Part shown: one piece after another, positions 1 through 6,222 of the stretch
How positions within the stretch are numbered: position 1 is the first letter of the stretch
Layout of the letters: every line of letters begins with the position of its first letter
Assembly: GCA_030152425.1 (NCBI GenBank)
Contig: JASLJP010000004.1
Span: 1-7,251, forward strand
DNA: 7,251 bases
From: Aquirhabdus sp.
GTDB taxonomy: Bacteria > Pseudomonadota > Gammaproteobacteria > Pseudomonadales > Moraxellaceae
Direction of reading: 5' to 3'
Position numbers and translations under genes: made by a program
Notes under the pieces: model-generated
The model's input: only the letters and a program-made list of their open reading frames with translations
Told to the model about the DNA's origin: nothing
The model's database searches: none

Positions 1-704
1 AACTGCTGGTGCAGGCTGAGCGTATGGAAGACGCCAGCCTGCTTATCCAGCAGCAAGCGGGTAGTGACGACAGTGCGCTGTCCGGGCTGGTGCGGGTCGG
101 CGCGACCGAGGGCTACGGCACGTTTTTTCTGGCTCAGCATCTGGGCCAACTCACTCGCCAGCATGCCTATCTTTCGATTGATCTGCTTGCCGTACCGCGA
201 CTGGTTAATCTATCACGGCGTGAAGCGGATATCGTCATAACGCTGGAGCGGCCCTCACGCGGGCCGTTTATCATTACCAAATTGACCGACTACGTCCTAC
301 GCCTGTATGCCTCGGTAGAGTATCTCGCCCAGCACGCCGTCATTCAGTCGGTCGAAGACCTGCCGCAGCATACCTTTGTCAGCTATATCGACGATTTATT
401 GATGAGCCAAACGCTGAACTATTTGAGTGAGCTGTGCACGCCAGAGCGTGTCGCCTTTCGCAGCACCAGTTTGCTTGGGCAGCAGCAGGCGGCGTTGGCG
501 GGCGCGGGAATTGCGATCTTACCCGCCTTTATGGCCAAACAAGAACCACGGCTGCTCCCAATCCTGTCTGATCAGGTGCAACTCACGCGTACCTTTTGGA
601 TGATGATGCCCACTGATTTAAAAGATGTCGCTCGGACACGCATTACGTGGGATTTTATTAAACAGACTACTCAGCAGTATTCAGCGCTGATGATGGGCGA
701 GTGA
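1..704 (+). CDS. LysR-family transcriptional regulator, 5'-truncated by window edge
   Basis: The frame is open from the left edge (first whole codon at 3) to the TGA at 702-704, giving 233 residues. Most LysR regulators have about 300 residues, so the winged-helix DNA-binding domain (roughly 60-70 residues) lies outside the window. What is seen: the end of the linker helix (AERMEDASLLIQQ), then the start of the effector-binding domain at GLVRVGATEGYG, a typical LysR core segment (LSRREADIVITLERP) and the second-lobe signature GAGIAILPAFMA. LysR proteins bind DNA as tetramers and respond to small co-inducers; the SRREADI and KLTDY segments recall the subgroup that often regulates a nearby metabolic gene, but the effector cannot be told. 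The GTG at 9 is in frame but is not a credible start because the reading frame continues upstream with family-like sequence. The gene converges on the tRNA, with a T-rich stretch but no GC-rich hairpin between them. Confidence 0.9.
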   Translation, partial: LLVQAERMEDASLLIQQQAGSDDSALSGLVRVGATEGYGTFFLAQHLGQLTRQHAYLSIDLLAVPRLVNLSRREADIVITLERPSRGPFIITKLTDYVLRLYASVEYLAQHAVIQSVEDLPQHTFVSYIDDLLMSQTLNYLSELCTPERVAFRSTSLLGQQQAALAGAGIAILPAFMAKQEPRLLPILSDQVQLTRTFWMMMPTDLKDVARTRITWDFIKQTTQQYSALMMGE

Positions 705-743
705 AGTATTTGTTTTGCTATCTTTTTGAATTATAAATAATAT

Positions 744-819
744 TGGTACGCCCTGCGGGACTCGAACCCACGTCTTCCACTTAGGAGGCAGATGCTCTAT
801 CCGGTTGAGCTAAAGGCGT
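744..819 (-). tRNA. tRNA-Arg (anticodon CCT)
   Basis: Read on the minus strand, this 76-base segment folds into a full cloverleaf. The acceptor stem is ACGCCTT with AGGGCGT; the D-stem is GCTC with GAGC around a loop carrying GG; the anticodon stem is TCTGC with GTGGA; the loop is CTCCTAA; the T-stem is GTGGG with CCCGC around TTCGAGT. The discriminator is A and the terminal CCA (744-746) is encoded in the DNA. The anticodon CCT at 783-785 decodes the arginine codon AGG. The gene lies downstream of csrA on the same strand; in many Pseudomonadales and enterics csrA is also followed by tRNA genes, often Ser and Arg. Confidence 0.96.
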
Positions 820-873
820 AGGGAAGGGGCTAACGCATATCAGAAAGGTTTAGGCAGTCGGTGGGTCGTGGTG

Positions 874-901
874 ATGTTATGAAATTAAAACTCATCAACA
901 A
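874..901 (-). promoter_or_regulatory. possible promoter of the tRNA-Arg gene
   Basis: On the minus strand TTGTTG (896-901) and TAACAT (874-879) are separated by 16 bases and lie about 55 bases before the tRNA 5' end. This is a mediocre match to a sigma-70 promoter (4 of 6 bases in each box). The bases after the -10 box are C-rich, as expected for stable-RNA promoters with a GC-rich discriminator, but read-through from csrA is equally possible. Confidence 0.28.
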
Positions 902-962
902 GATTGGACTGTAGCAAGCTTAGTACGATGAGGCGGTATTCAGTCACATCATACGGGAAAGG

Positions 963-999
963 CTACATCCAAATGTTGATTAAAATCATTCTGATGTAG
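963..999 (-). terminator. inverted repeat just after csrA, possible terminator
   Basis: A perfect 7-bp inverted repeat, CTACATC (993-999) with GATGTAG (963-969) on the minus strand, starts five bases past the csrA stop codon. The inner 23 bases can form a second short stem (TGAT/ATCA with a TTTA loop). It is A/T-rich and followed by CCTTTCCC rather than a clean U-tract, so it is a weak candidate for the csrA transcript end. The rest of the 184-base gap between csrA and the tRNA holds no gene that I can support. Confidence 0.33.
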
Positions 1000-1003
1000 A
1001 GCA

Positions 1004-1243
1004 TTAACGATTAAACGGCTCATCATCAAAAGATGGCTGATAATCCTGCTCTAAATGTTGCAGATGTTCGTGCATGGCACGTTCGTGCTGAATACGTTGG
1101 TAAATCTCTTCACGATGGACGGAAACCTCTTTAGGGGCATTCACACCAATACGGACTTGATTACCTTTAACTCCAAGCACCGTGACACTTACTTCGTCAC
1201 CCACCATTAACGTCTCGCCCACACGGCGGGTCAAAATCAGCAT
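1004..1243 (-). CDS. csrA: CsrA/RsmA carbon storage regulator (translational regulator)
   Basis: CsrA is a small homodimeric RNA-binding protein. It binds GGA motifs in mRNA leaders to block or sometimes aid translation, and is countered by CsrB/RsmZ-type sRNAs. The 79-residue product begins MLILTRRVGETLMVGD and contains the beta-strand core TVLGVKGNQVRIGV and the APKEVSVHREEIY segment, including Arg44, which is critical for RNA binding in the E. coli protein, as is Leu4. E. coli CsrA has 61 residues; here a hydrophilic, acidic tail of about 18 residues (62-79, ending DDEPFNR) follows, as I recall for Acinetobacter CsrA. The ATG is preceded by AAGGAG (1251-1256) at 7 bases. It lies downstream of lysC on the same strand. 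The leader has several GGA motifs, consistent with the autoregulation known for E. coli csrA. Confidence 0.97.
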   Translation of the reverse strand: MLILTRRVGETLMVGDEVSVTVLGVKGNQVRIGVNAPKEVSVHREEIYQRIQHERAMHEHLQHLEQDYQPSFDDEPFNR

Positions 1244-1250
1244 GAAAATT

Positions 1251-1322
1251 CTCCTTGATTCATCTTAATCAACGCATCGTCCTGCGTGCAGTATGGCGTA
1301 TTCCATAATGTCTCCACAATCC
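1251..1322 (-). promoter_or_regulatory. csrA leader with five GGA motifs; possible autoregulatory region and promoter
   Basis: In the csrA-sense strand GGA occurs at 1252-1254 (inside the AAGGAG ribosome site), 1280-1282, 1302-1304, 1313-1315 and 1320-1322. The first is CAAGGA, matching the CARGGA core of the CsrA consensus. The one at 1302-1304 sits at the stem-loop junction of a small hairpin (TATGG, 1303-1307, with CCATA, 1292-1296), the preferred setting for CsrA. A weak promoter candidate is TTGTGG (1314-1319), 18 bases, CATACT (1290-1295). If that one is used, only the two proximal GGA sites would be in the mRNA; transcripts arriving from lysC would carry all five. Confidence 0.45.
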
Positions 1323-1394
1323 CTAAGTCTCTTTTTTCAGTACTTATTCGAGTGAAAGCGTTCATTATTTATTTCATAATGTGTCAGGCATAGC

Positions 1395-1428
1395 TGAGAC
1401 GCCGTCCGTTTCATGTTACGGCGTCTCA
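1395..1428 (-). terminator. strong 11-bp hairpin between lysC and csrA, no U-tract
   Basis: TGAGACGCCGT (1395-1405) and ACGGCGTCTCA (1418-1428) are perfect 11-bp reverse complements around a 12-base loop. The hairpin starts six bases past the lysC stop codon. In the minus-strand RNA it is followed by GCTATGCCTG and not by a run of U, so it is not a classical intrinsic terminator. It may be a weak terminator, a 3'-end stabiliser or processing site on the lysC message, or an attenuating structure before csrA. A second, A/T-rich inverted repeat (CATTAT 1363-1368 / ATAATG 1376-1381) follows. Confidence 0.5.
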
Positions 1429-1434
1429 TACGAT

Positions 1435-1938
1435 TTAGGCTTGCGCGCGGCTTTCACCGGATGCACGATCTAATTCAAATGCAGTGTGCAATGAACGAAC
1501 AGCAAGTTCCAGATATTTTTCATTAACAACGACAGATATTTTAATCTCCGACGTCGAAATCATTTGGATATTAATCCCTTCTGAACCCAAGGTGCGGAAC
1601 ATCTTGCTGGCCACACCAGCATGCGAGCGCATACCAACGCCGACAATCGACACTTTGACGATGCTGTCATCGCCAGTGACTTCACGCGCGCCGACATCAC
1701 GGCCGATTTCCTGCATCAGCTCAAGGGTCTTTTTATACTCCGAGCGATTGACGGTAAAGGTGAAGTCGGTCGTGCCATCAGCCGCGACGTTTTGCACGAT
1801 CATATCGATTTCGATATTGGCATCGCCAACTGGGGAGAGGATGCGGGATGCGATACCGGGTTGATCAGGTACACCGCGTACGATCAGTTTAGCTTCGTCA
1901 CGGTTAAACGCGATACCAGAGATAATGGGTTGTTCCAT
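1435..1938 (-). other. probable internal translation start giving the aspartokinase beta subunit
   Basis: Met260 of LysC (ATG at 1936-1938) stands exactly between the kinase domain and the ACT domains, at SETTMEQPIISGIAF. It is preceded by GGA seven bases upstream. In Corynebacterium glutamicum the aspartokinase beta subunit (172 residues) is made from an in-frame internal start in the same gene, and I recall a similar arrangement in Pseudomonas. Here the internal product would have 167 residues, comprising both ACT domains, and would pair with the full-length alpha subunit as a regulatory subunit. The domain boundary and the Met are seen; that the start is used is inferred. Confidence 0.55.
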
Positions 1939-2715
1939 AGTGGTTTCCGATTCAGTCGTAATTAAAGTCCCGACGTTGCGTTTGAATTCATCGTCGTAGG
2001 CGCCGTCATTGTCATTATCAAAGCTGGACAAGACGCGCAGGGGCACTTGGTATTTGCCAGCAAATTCGACCGAACGAATTTGCAATACTTTAGAGCCTAG
2101 GCTGGCCATCTCAAGCATTTCTTCAAAGGTAATACGGTCAAGTTTTTTTGCTTTAGGCGCCACGCGCGGATCGGTGGTATATACCCCATCCACATCCGTA
2201 TAGATTTGGCATTCGTCTGCTTTGAGTGCTGCAGCCATCGCCACACCGGTGGTGTCCGAGCCGCCGCGACCGAGCGTGGTCACGTTGCCTGCATCATCGA
2301 TCCCTTGGAAGCCCGCCACGATCACGACCGAGCCTGAGTCGAGGTCTTTACGCACCGCGGCTTCGTCGATCGACTGGATACGCGCTTTGTTAAACGAGCT
2401 ATCGGTACGAATCACGACCTGACCGCCCGTATAGGATTTTGCACTTAACCCAATACTTTTCAGCGACATGGCCAACATGGCGATGGTGACTTGTTCACCG
2501 GTCGACAGCATTTGATCCAGTTCGCGTGGATCAGGGGTCTCAGTAATCGCTTTAGCGAGGCCGATCAGGCGGTTGGTCTCGCCGCTCATGGCGGAGACGA
2601 CAACCACCACTTGATGGCCATTGTCATGCCAGCGTTTGACGCGGCGTGATACGTTAAGGATACGCTCTGGCGTACCCATCGAGGTGCCGCCGTATTTTTG
2701 GACAATCAGTGCCAT
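1435..2715 (-). CDS. lysC: aspartate kinase (aspartokinase), monofunctional, feedback-regulated
   Basis: Catalyses ATP-dependent phosphorylation of L-aspartate to 4-phospho-aspartate in the cytoplasm, the first step towards lysine, threonine, methionine and diaminopimelate. The 426-residue product has the kinase domain first: KYGGTSMG (7-14), VSAMSGETN (40-48), GRGGSDTT (149-156) and TDVDGVYTTDPR (173-184). Two ACT domains follow, about 276-340 and 353-420, which bind the lysine/threonine inhibitors. Length and sequence fit the Pseudomonas/Corynebacterium alpha-beta class, not the homoserine dehydrogenase fusions. The ATG at 2715 gives the canonical MALIVQKYGG start. Its nearest SD-like sequence, AAGGA at 2729-2733, is 13 bases away, longer than usual. 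It lies 65 bases after alaS with no evident terminator between, so co-transcription is likely. Confidence 0.98.
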   Translation of the reverse strand: MALIVQKYGGTSMGTPERILNVSRRVKRWHDNGHQVVVVVSAMSGETNRLIGLAKAITETPDPRELDQMLSTGEQVTIAMLAMSLKSIGLSAKSYTGGQVVIRTDSSFNKARIQSIDEAAVRKDLDSGSVVIVAGFQGIDDAGNVTTLGRGGSDTTGVAMAAALKADECQIYTDVDGVYTTDPRVAPKAKKLDRITFEEMLEMASLGSKVLQIRSVEFAGKYQVPLRVLSSFDNDNDGAYDDEFKRNVGTLITTESETTMEQPIISGIAFNRDEAKLIVRGVPDQPGIASRILSPVGDANIEIDMIVQNVAADGTTDFTFTVNRSEYKKTLELMQEIGRDVGAREVTGDDSIVKVSIVGVGMRSHAGVASKMFRTLGSEGINIQMISTSEIKISVVVNEKYLELAVRSLHTAFELDRASGESRAQA

Positions 2716-2728
2716 GAGGTTTCGTTTT

Positions 2729-2733
2729 TCCTT
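2729..2733 (-). promoter_or_regulatory. distant ribosome binding site of lysC
   Basis: AAGGA is the only purine-rich anti-SD match upstream of lysC and is 13 bases from the ATG instead of the usual 5-9. The bases between (AAAACGAAACCTC) hold no better match. The start codon is nevertheless secure from the conserved N-terminus, so lysC initiation may be weak or may rely on coupling to alaS. Confidence 0.45.
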
Positions 2734-2780
2734 GCTTTAAACACATTGCTAAACAAATAAGTCAGTGGAAGTCTACTGCA

Positions 2781-5447
2781 TTAAGCCAATTTTGCTTCAA
2801 TCCATGCCGGTAGATCGCTCATCACCTTGGCATAGTCAGGGCCGAGCGGGGCGCCGCCTTGCGCGAGGTCTGGTTTGCCGCCGCCTTTGCCGCCCAGCAG
2901 ACCTGCCAGATGGCTAATAATTTCACCGGCTTTCACCTTGCCAAACTGTGATGCAGACACCGCTGCCAGCAGGCTGACTTTGTCGCCATCGGTTGCGCCG
3001 AGTACGATCACACTCTCCGGCAGACGCGACTTGACGCTGTCCAGCAGTGTTCGCAAGGTTTTGCCATCGACTTGATCGAGTGATGCCACCAGCACCTTGA
3101 TGCCGCCAACGACGCGGGCTTGTTCCGCCAGCTCCACGCTTTGGGCATTGGCCAGTTTTTGGTTTAGACGTTCAATCTGTTTTTCCAGATCACGGCTACG
3201 GTCGGCGAGGGCAGAGACCTTCTCGAACGTCTGGCCGCGGTTGCTCTTGGTCAGACCCGCGATCTGTACCAGTTGACGTTCGCCAGTCTGGATATAGTTC
3301 AGCGCATTCATGCCAGTGACGGCTTCGATACGACGGATACCTGCCGCGATACCGCCTTCGCTGATGATTTTCAGCAGGCCGATATCGCCAGTGCGCTGCA
3401 CGTGGATACCACCGCATAGCTCGACCGAGAAGTATTGGTCGTTGGATTTATTACCCATCGCCAGTACACGGACTTCATCGCCATATTTTTCACCAAAGAG
3501 CATCATCGCGCCTTTGGTTTTGGCATCCGCCATGCTCATTTCTTCGGTTTCAACCGCCGTGTTGGCGATGATCTCTTGCGCGACCAAACGTTCGACCGCG
3601 TTGATTTGCTCTGGCGTGACCGCTTGATCATTGGAAAAGTCAAAACGGAGCAAATCGGCGCTGACCAGCGAACCTTTTTGGGTTACGTGTGCGCCGAGTA
3701 CTTGGCGCAGCGCGGCATGCAGCAAGTGGGTCGCTGAGTGATTCCGCGAGATCGCCGCACGCAGGTCGGCTTTGACTTCCGCTTCTACGGTTTGTGCCGC
3801 GCTGATTTTGCCCATCGTGACCACGCCCTGATGGACGATGGCGTTGCCCGATTTCTTGGTATCGTGGACTTCAAAGATGCCATCTAGACCGGTCAAGATG
3901 CCGGTATCGCCGACCTGACCACCGGATTCTGCATAAAACGGCGTTTGATCAAGGATGATAAAGCCTTCATCCCCTTCACTGAGGCTGTCGACCGGTTGGC
4001 TGTCTTTATACAGCGCAACGATACTGCCTTTACCGGCTGTCGCGTCATAGCCCGCAAACGTGGTGGTACTGTCGACTTTGACAAAACTGTTGTAATCGAC
4101 GGTGAATTTACCCGCGTCACGCGCACGGCGGCGCTGCTCATCCATCGCCACATCAAAGCCGGCTTGATCGACCGTCAGGCCGCGCTCACGCGCGATATCG
4201 GCGGTCAGATCGACCGGGAAGCCGTAGGTGTCATAAAGCTTAAAGGCGATTTCACCGTCGATGACGGTACCTTTCAGTGTAGGTAGCTCGGCTTCGAGCA
4301 GTTTGAGGCCTTGTTCCAGCGTACGGGCAAATTGTTCTTCTTCTTTACGCAGTGCGCCTTCGATCACGTCACGACGCGCGATCAGCTCGGGATAGGCCGC
4401 GCCCATCACATCAATCAGCGGCTGTACCATCTTGTAGAAGTAAGAACCCGTAGCACCCAATTTGTTGCCATGACGTACCGCACGACGAATGATCCGGCGC
4501 AGCACGTAGCCACGACCTTCATTGCTCGGGATCACGCCATCCGCGATCAGGAACGAGCAGGAGCGGGCGTGGTCAGCCACGACGCGCAGGGAAGGCTGAC
4601 CTTCGTCGGTGATGCCGATGATGTCGCAGGCAGATTTGATCAGGTGTTGGAATAAGTCGATTTCATAGTTGGCATGTACATGCTGCATCACCGCCGAGAT
4701 ACGCTCCAGCCCCATACCGGTATCGACGCTGGGAGCAGGCAGGGCCTGCAGCGTACCGTCTTTTTGACGGTTAAACTGCATAAACACGCAGTTCCAAATC
4801 TCGATAAAGCGGTCGCCGTCTTCTTCAGGTGTACCCGGCAATCCACCGGCGATCTCTGCGCCGTGGTCATAGAAAATTTCGGTGCACGGACCGCATGGAC
4901 CGGTATCACCCATTGCCCAGAAGTTATCTGATGCATACGGTGCGCCTTTATTGTCACCGATGCGGATGATGCGTGAGGGATCCAGACCGATATCGTTCTG
5001 CCAGTAGCCGTAGGCTTCGTCGTCAGTGGCGTAGATGGTCACATACAGGCGATCTGTCGGGATATTCATCCAAGCAGGACTGGTCAGAAATTCCCAAGCA
5101 AACTTGATGGCGTCTTGTTTGAAGTAATCACCAAAGGAGAAGTTGCCCAACATTTCAAAAAACGTATGGTGGCGCGCGGTATAGCCGACGTTATCGAGGT
5201 CGTTATGTTTACCGCCCGCCCGCACACATTTTTGGCTCGAGGTCGCCCGCACGTAGTCGCGTGGGTCTAGGCCGAGAAAGGTATCTTTAAATTGATTCAT
5301 GCCTGCATTGGTAAACAGCAGCGTCGGATCATTGGCTGGGATCAGGCTGCTGGAGGCAACGCGGGTATGTCCCTTGCTTTCAAAGAAGCGCAAAAAAGCC
5401 TCACGAATGTCAGCGGCAGTAGGCACGACTTGCGGCTTAACGGTCAT
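2781..5447 (-). CDS. alaS: alanyl-tRNA synthetase (AlaRS)
   Basis: Cytoplasmic class II synthetase that charges tRNA-Ala and hydrolyses Ser/Gly mischarged onto it. The 888-residue protein is close to the 876 of E. coli. Domains in order: catalytic core (about 10-250) with SSSLIPANDPTLLFTNAGMN, the RATSSQKCVRAGGKHND stretch and MGDTGPCGPCTE; the tRNA-recognition helical domain (about 250-460); the editing domain with HSATH (His570, His574) and CGGIH (Cys678, His682), the four zinc-ligand positions; a coiled coil about 742-780; and the C-Ala domain with a glycine-rich GGKGGGKPD (852-860). The ATG at 5447 is preceded by AAGGAG (5456-5461) at 8 bases. It is the first gene of the alaS-lysC-csrA block. 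A palindrome overlaps its probable promoter. All catalytic and editing motifs are intact. Confidence 0.99.
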   Translation of the reverse strand: MTVKPQVVPTAADIREAFLRFFESKGHTRVASSSLIPANDPTLLFTNAGMNQFKDTFLGLDPRDYVRATSSQKCVRAGGKHNDLDNVGYTARHHTFFEMLGNFSFGDYFKQDAIKFAWEFLTSPAWMNIPTDRLYVTIYATDDEAYGYWQNDIGLDPSRIIRIGDNKGAPYASDNFWAMGDTGPCGPCTEIFYDHGAEIAGGLPGTPEEDGDRFIEIWNCVFMQFNRQKDGTLQALPAPSVDTGMGLERISAVMQHVHANYEIDLFQHLIKSACDIIGITDEGQPSLRVVADHARSCSFLIADGVIPSNEGRGYVLRRIIRRAVRHGNKLGATGSYFYKMVQPLIDVMGAAYPELIARRDVIEGALRKEEEQFARTLEQGLKLLEAELPTLKGTVIDGEIAFKLYDTYGFPVDLTADIARERGLTVDQAGFDVAMDEQRRRARDAGKFTVDYNSFVKVDSTTTFAGYDATAGKGSIVALYKDSQPVDSLSEGDEGFIILDQTPFYAESGGQVGDTGILTGLDGIFEVHDTKKSGNAIVHQGVVTMGKISAAQTVEAEVKADLRAAISRNHSATHLLHAALRQVLGAHVTQKGSLVSADLLRFDFSNDQAVTPEQINAVERLVAQEIIANTAVETEEMSMADAKTKGAMMLFGEKYGDEVRVLAMGNKSNDQYFSVELCGGIHVQRTGDIGLLKIISEGGIAAGIRRIEAVTGMNALNYIQTGERQLVQIAGLTKSNRGQTFEKVSALADRSRDLEKQIERLNQKLANAQSVELAEQARVVGGIKVLVASLDQVDGKTLRTLLDSVKSRLPESVIVLGATDGDKVSLLAAVSASQFGKVKAGEIISHLAGLLGGKGGGKPDLAQGGAPLGPDYAKVMSDLPAWIEAKLA

Positions 5448-5513
5448 GGGTGAGACTCCTTGATTTTAAACGCGCAAACGCGCGGAACATATGGGTGAAT
5501 TTAAAAGCGGAGT

Positions 5514-5540
5514 AGTATAGCCGATTTTTTCTAATCGGCT
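5514..5540 (-). promoter_or_regulatory. alaS promoter -10 box with abutting 8-bp palindrome
   Basis: In the alaS-sense strand TATACT (5514-5519) is a good -10 box about 65 bases before the start codon; no convincing -35 box stands at the normal distance (TTAAAG is 19 bases up). Directly upstream, filling the -35/-10 interval, is a perfect inverted repeat, AGCCGATT (5533-5540), loop AGAAAA, AATCGGCT (5519-5526). E. coli AlaRS is known to repress alaS by binding a palindrome flanking its transcription start, so an operator is plausible. The structure could instead terminate the upstream membrane-protein transcript, although no U-run follows it in that direction. A smaller CGCG/CGCG hairpin (5471-5482) lies in the leader. 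Confidence 0.45.
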
Positions 5541-5646
5541 TTAATTGCGGTGAAAAATTATCTGTTCGACGATCAAGCGAAGGTGGGTTGCGGGTGATAA
5601 GCCGCGCTATAAAAAATGCACCGGATGAACAAGGGGAGGTGTCCGA

Positions 5647-6096
5647 TCAGGGGGCGATTCCTTGCTGCCGCTTTTGCCACAAGCGATGGCAGAGATACCA
5701 AAACAACAATACCACGCTGGCGTTTAATATCCCGGCGATATAGATGCCATGGCTCAGGCACATGCTGGTATCAAGAGGCGCCCAGACGAGCAGTGCCAAG
5801 ATGAGACGGCGATAGGTGCGCTGACTGGGCTGCTCGGCAAAATAGTCGACACAGATCCGACACAGGACGCCCCAACTGGCGACCGTCGGTCCCATGAGGC
5901 AGATCCAAAAAATGACGTGCTGCGGATTGTTGATCGGCGTGTCGCCATACATCAGGCTAAGGATGAGCGGGTGCGAGCTGGGTATCCACAGCATCATCGC
6001 AAGCGCTATTCCCCCGATCACATGCAGTGTCGCCAGCCACCGTAGTGCGATGAGGGGTGCGGGAGTGCGGGTAAAGCTAGGCTGCGCATTGATCAT
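5647..6096 (-). CDS. small integral membrane protein of unknown function, four predicted helices
   Basis: I do not recognise a family. From the ATG at 6096 the product has 149 residues, with four hydrophobic segments at about 18-37, 61-80, 97-113 and 117-136 separated by short polar loops. The N-terminus is short and polar and the C-terminus is basic (HRLWQKRQQGIAP), suggesting a cytoplasmic tail. There is no signal peptide and no obvious catalytic motif; four Cys (66, 79, 82, 113, by the numbering used here) are scattered. Start choice: ATG 6096 has GGTGAG four bases upstream; the GTG codons at 6108 and 6105 are alternatives that would add four or three residues but have no SD. It is transcribed divergently from the desaturase-like gene at 6254, so the two may be co-regulated. 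A CACC/GGTG stem followed by six T (about 5609-5640) may end its message. Confidence 0.72.
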   Translation of the reverse strand: MINAQPSFTRTPAPLIALRWLATLHVIGGIALAMMLWIPSSHPLILSLMYGDTPINNPQHVIFWICLMGPTVASWGVLCRICVDYFAEQPSQRTYRRLILALLVWAPLDTSMCLSHGIYIAGILNASVVLLFWYLCHRLWQKRQQGIAP

Positions 6097-6114
6097 GATG
6101 CTCACCACGGCTGG

Positions 6115-6183
6115 TTTGTATACATATTAACCCGAACTTAGTGGTTTATGTGACCACATGTCAATGGCGATGATTTTGTATAC
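6115..6183. repeat. 9-bp direct repeat TTTGTATAC, 60 bp apart, in the divergent promoter region
   Basis: TTTGTATAC occurs at 6115-6123 and again at 6175-6183. Each copy contains the 6-bp palindrome GTATAC. The start-to-start distance is exactly 60 bp, near six helical turns, so two bound proteins would face nearly the same side. One copy is close to the start of the minus-strand gene, the other is upstream of the plus-strand promoter. A chance 9-mer repeat in this gap is not negligible (a few percent). Confidence 0.4.
6135..6164 (-). promoter_or_regulatory. candidate promoter of the four-helix membrane protein
   Basis: On the minus strand a perfect -35 box TTGACA (6159-6164) is followed after 18 bases by a poor -10 box TAAGTT (6135-6140). 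The spacer holds a 5-bp inverted repeat, GTGGT (6153-6157) with ACCAC (6141-6145) and a 7-base loop, well placed for a regulator. Stronger -10-like sequences (TAATAT 6124-6129, TATACA 6117-6122) lie nearer the gene but lack a matching -35. Confidence 0.35.
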
Positions 6184-6194
6184 CGATCTCTGAC

Positions 6195-6222
6195 ATGATT
6201 AGGTGCTACACGGCGTTATAAT
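6195..6222 (+). promoter_or_regulatory. candidate promoter of the desaturase-like gene
   Basis: A perfect -10 box TATAAT (6217-6222) lies 31 bases before the ATG at 6254. A weak -35 box ATGATT (6195-6200) stands 16 bases upstream. This promoter would start transcription near 6229, which excludes the in-frame GTG at 6203 as the start codon. Confidence 0.55.

Noticed and set aside
9..11. GTG at 9 as the start of the LysR-type gene
   Set aside because: The frame is open to the left edge and the protein would lack the DNA-binding domain; truncation by the window explains this better.
820..1003. A second tRNA (Ser) between csrA and the tRNA-Arg gene, as in other genomes
   Set aside because: No T-loop GTTCGA-type motif or cloverleaf could be found on either strand in this gap.
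1484..1965. Plus-strand open frames opposite lysC (126 and 114 codons)
   Set aside because: They are antisense to conserved ACT-domain coding sequence, have no family resemblance and no convincing ribosome site.
3310..4957. Several open frames of 73-114 codons on both strands inside alaS
   Set aside because: All overlap an intact, highly conserved gene and show the low-complexity, Arg/Ser/Pro-rich composition of out-of-frame translation.
5471..5483. CGCGC-AAA-CGCGC motif as a repeat array or binding site
   Set aside because: It is only two 5-mers and can form just a 4-bp hairpin; mentioned in the alaS promoter entry but not strong enough to stand alone.
5573..5804. Short open frames around the end of the four-helix protein gene
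   Set aside because: They overlap its coding sequence in other frames, lack ribosome sites and show no membrane or domain pattern.
5749..6130. Plus-strand frames of 98 and 78 codons opposite the four-helix protein
   Set aside because: The minus-strand frame gives four clean hydrophobic helices with a plausible start, whereas these give charged, unstructured sequence.
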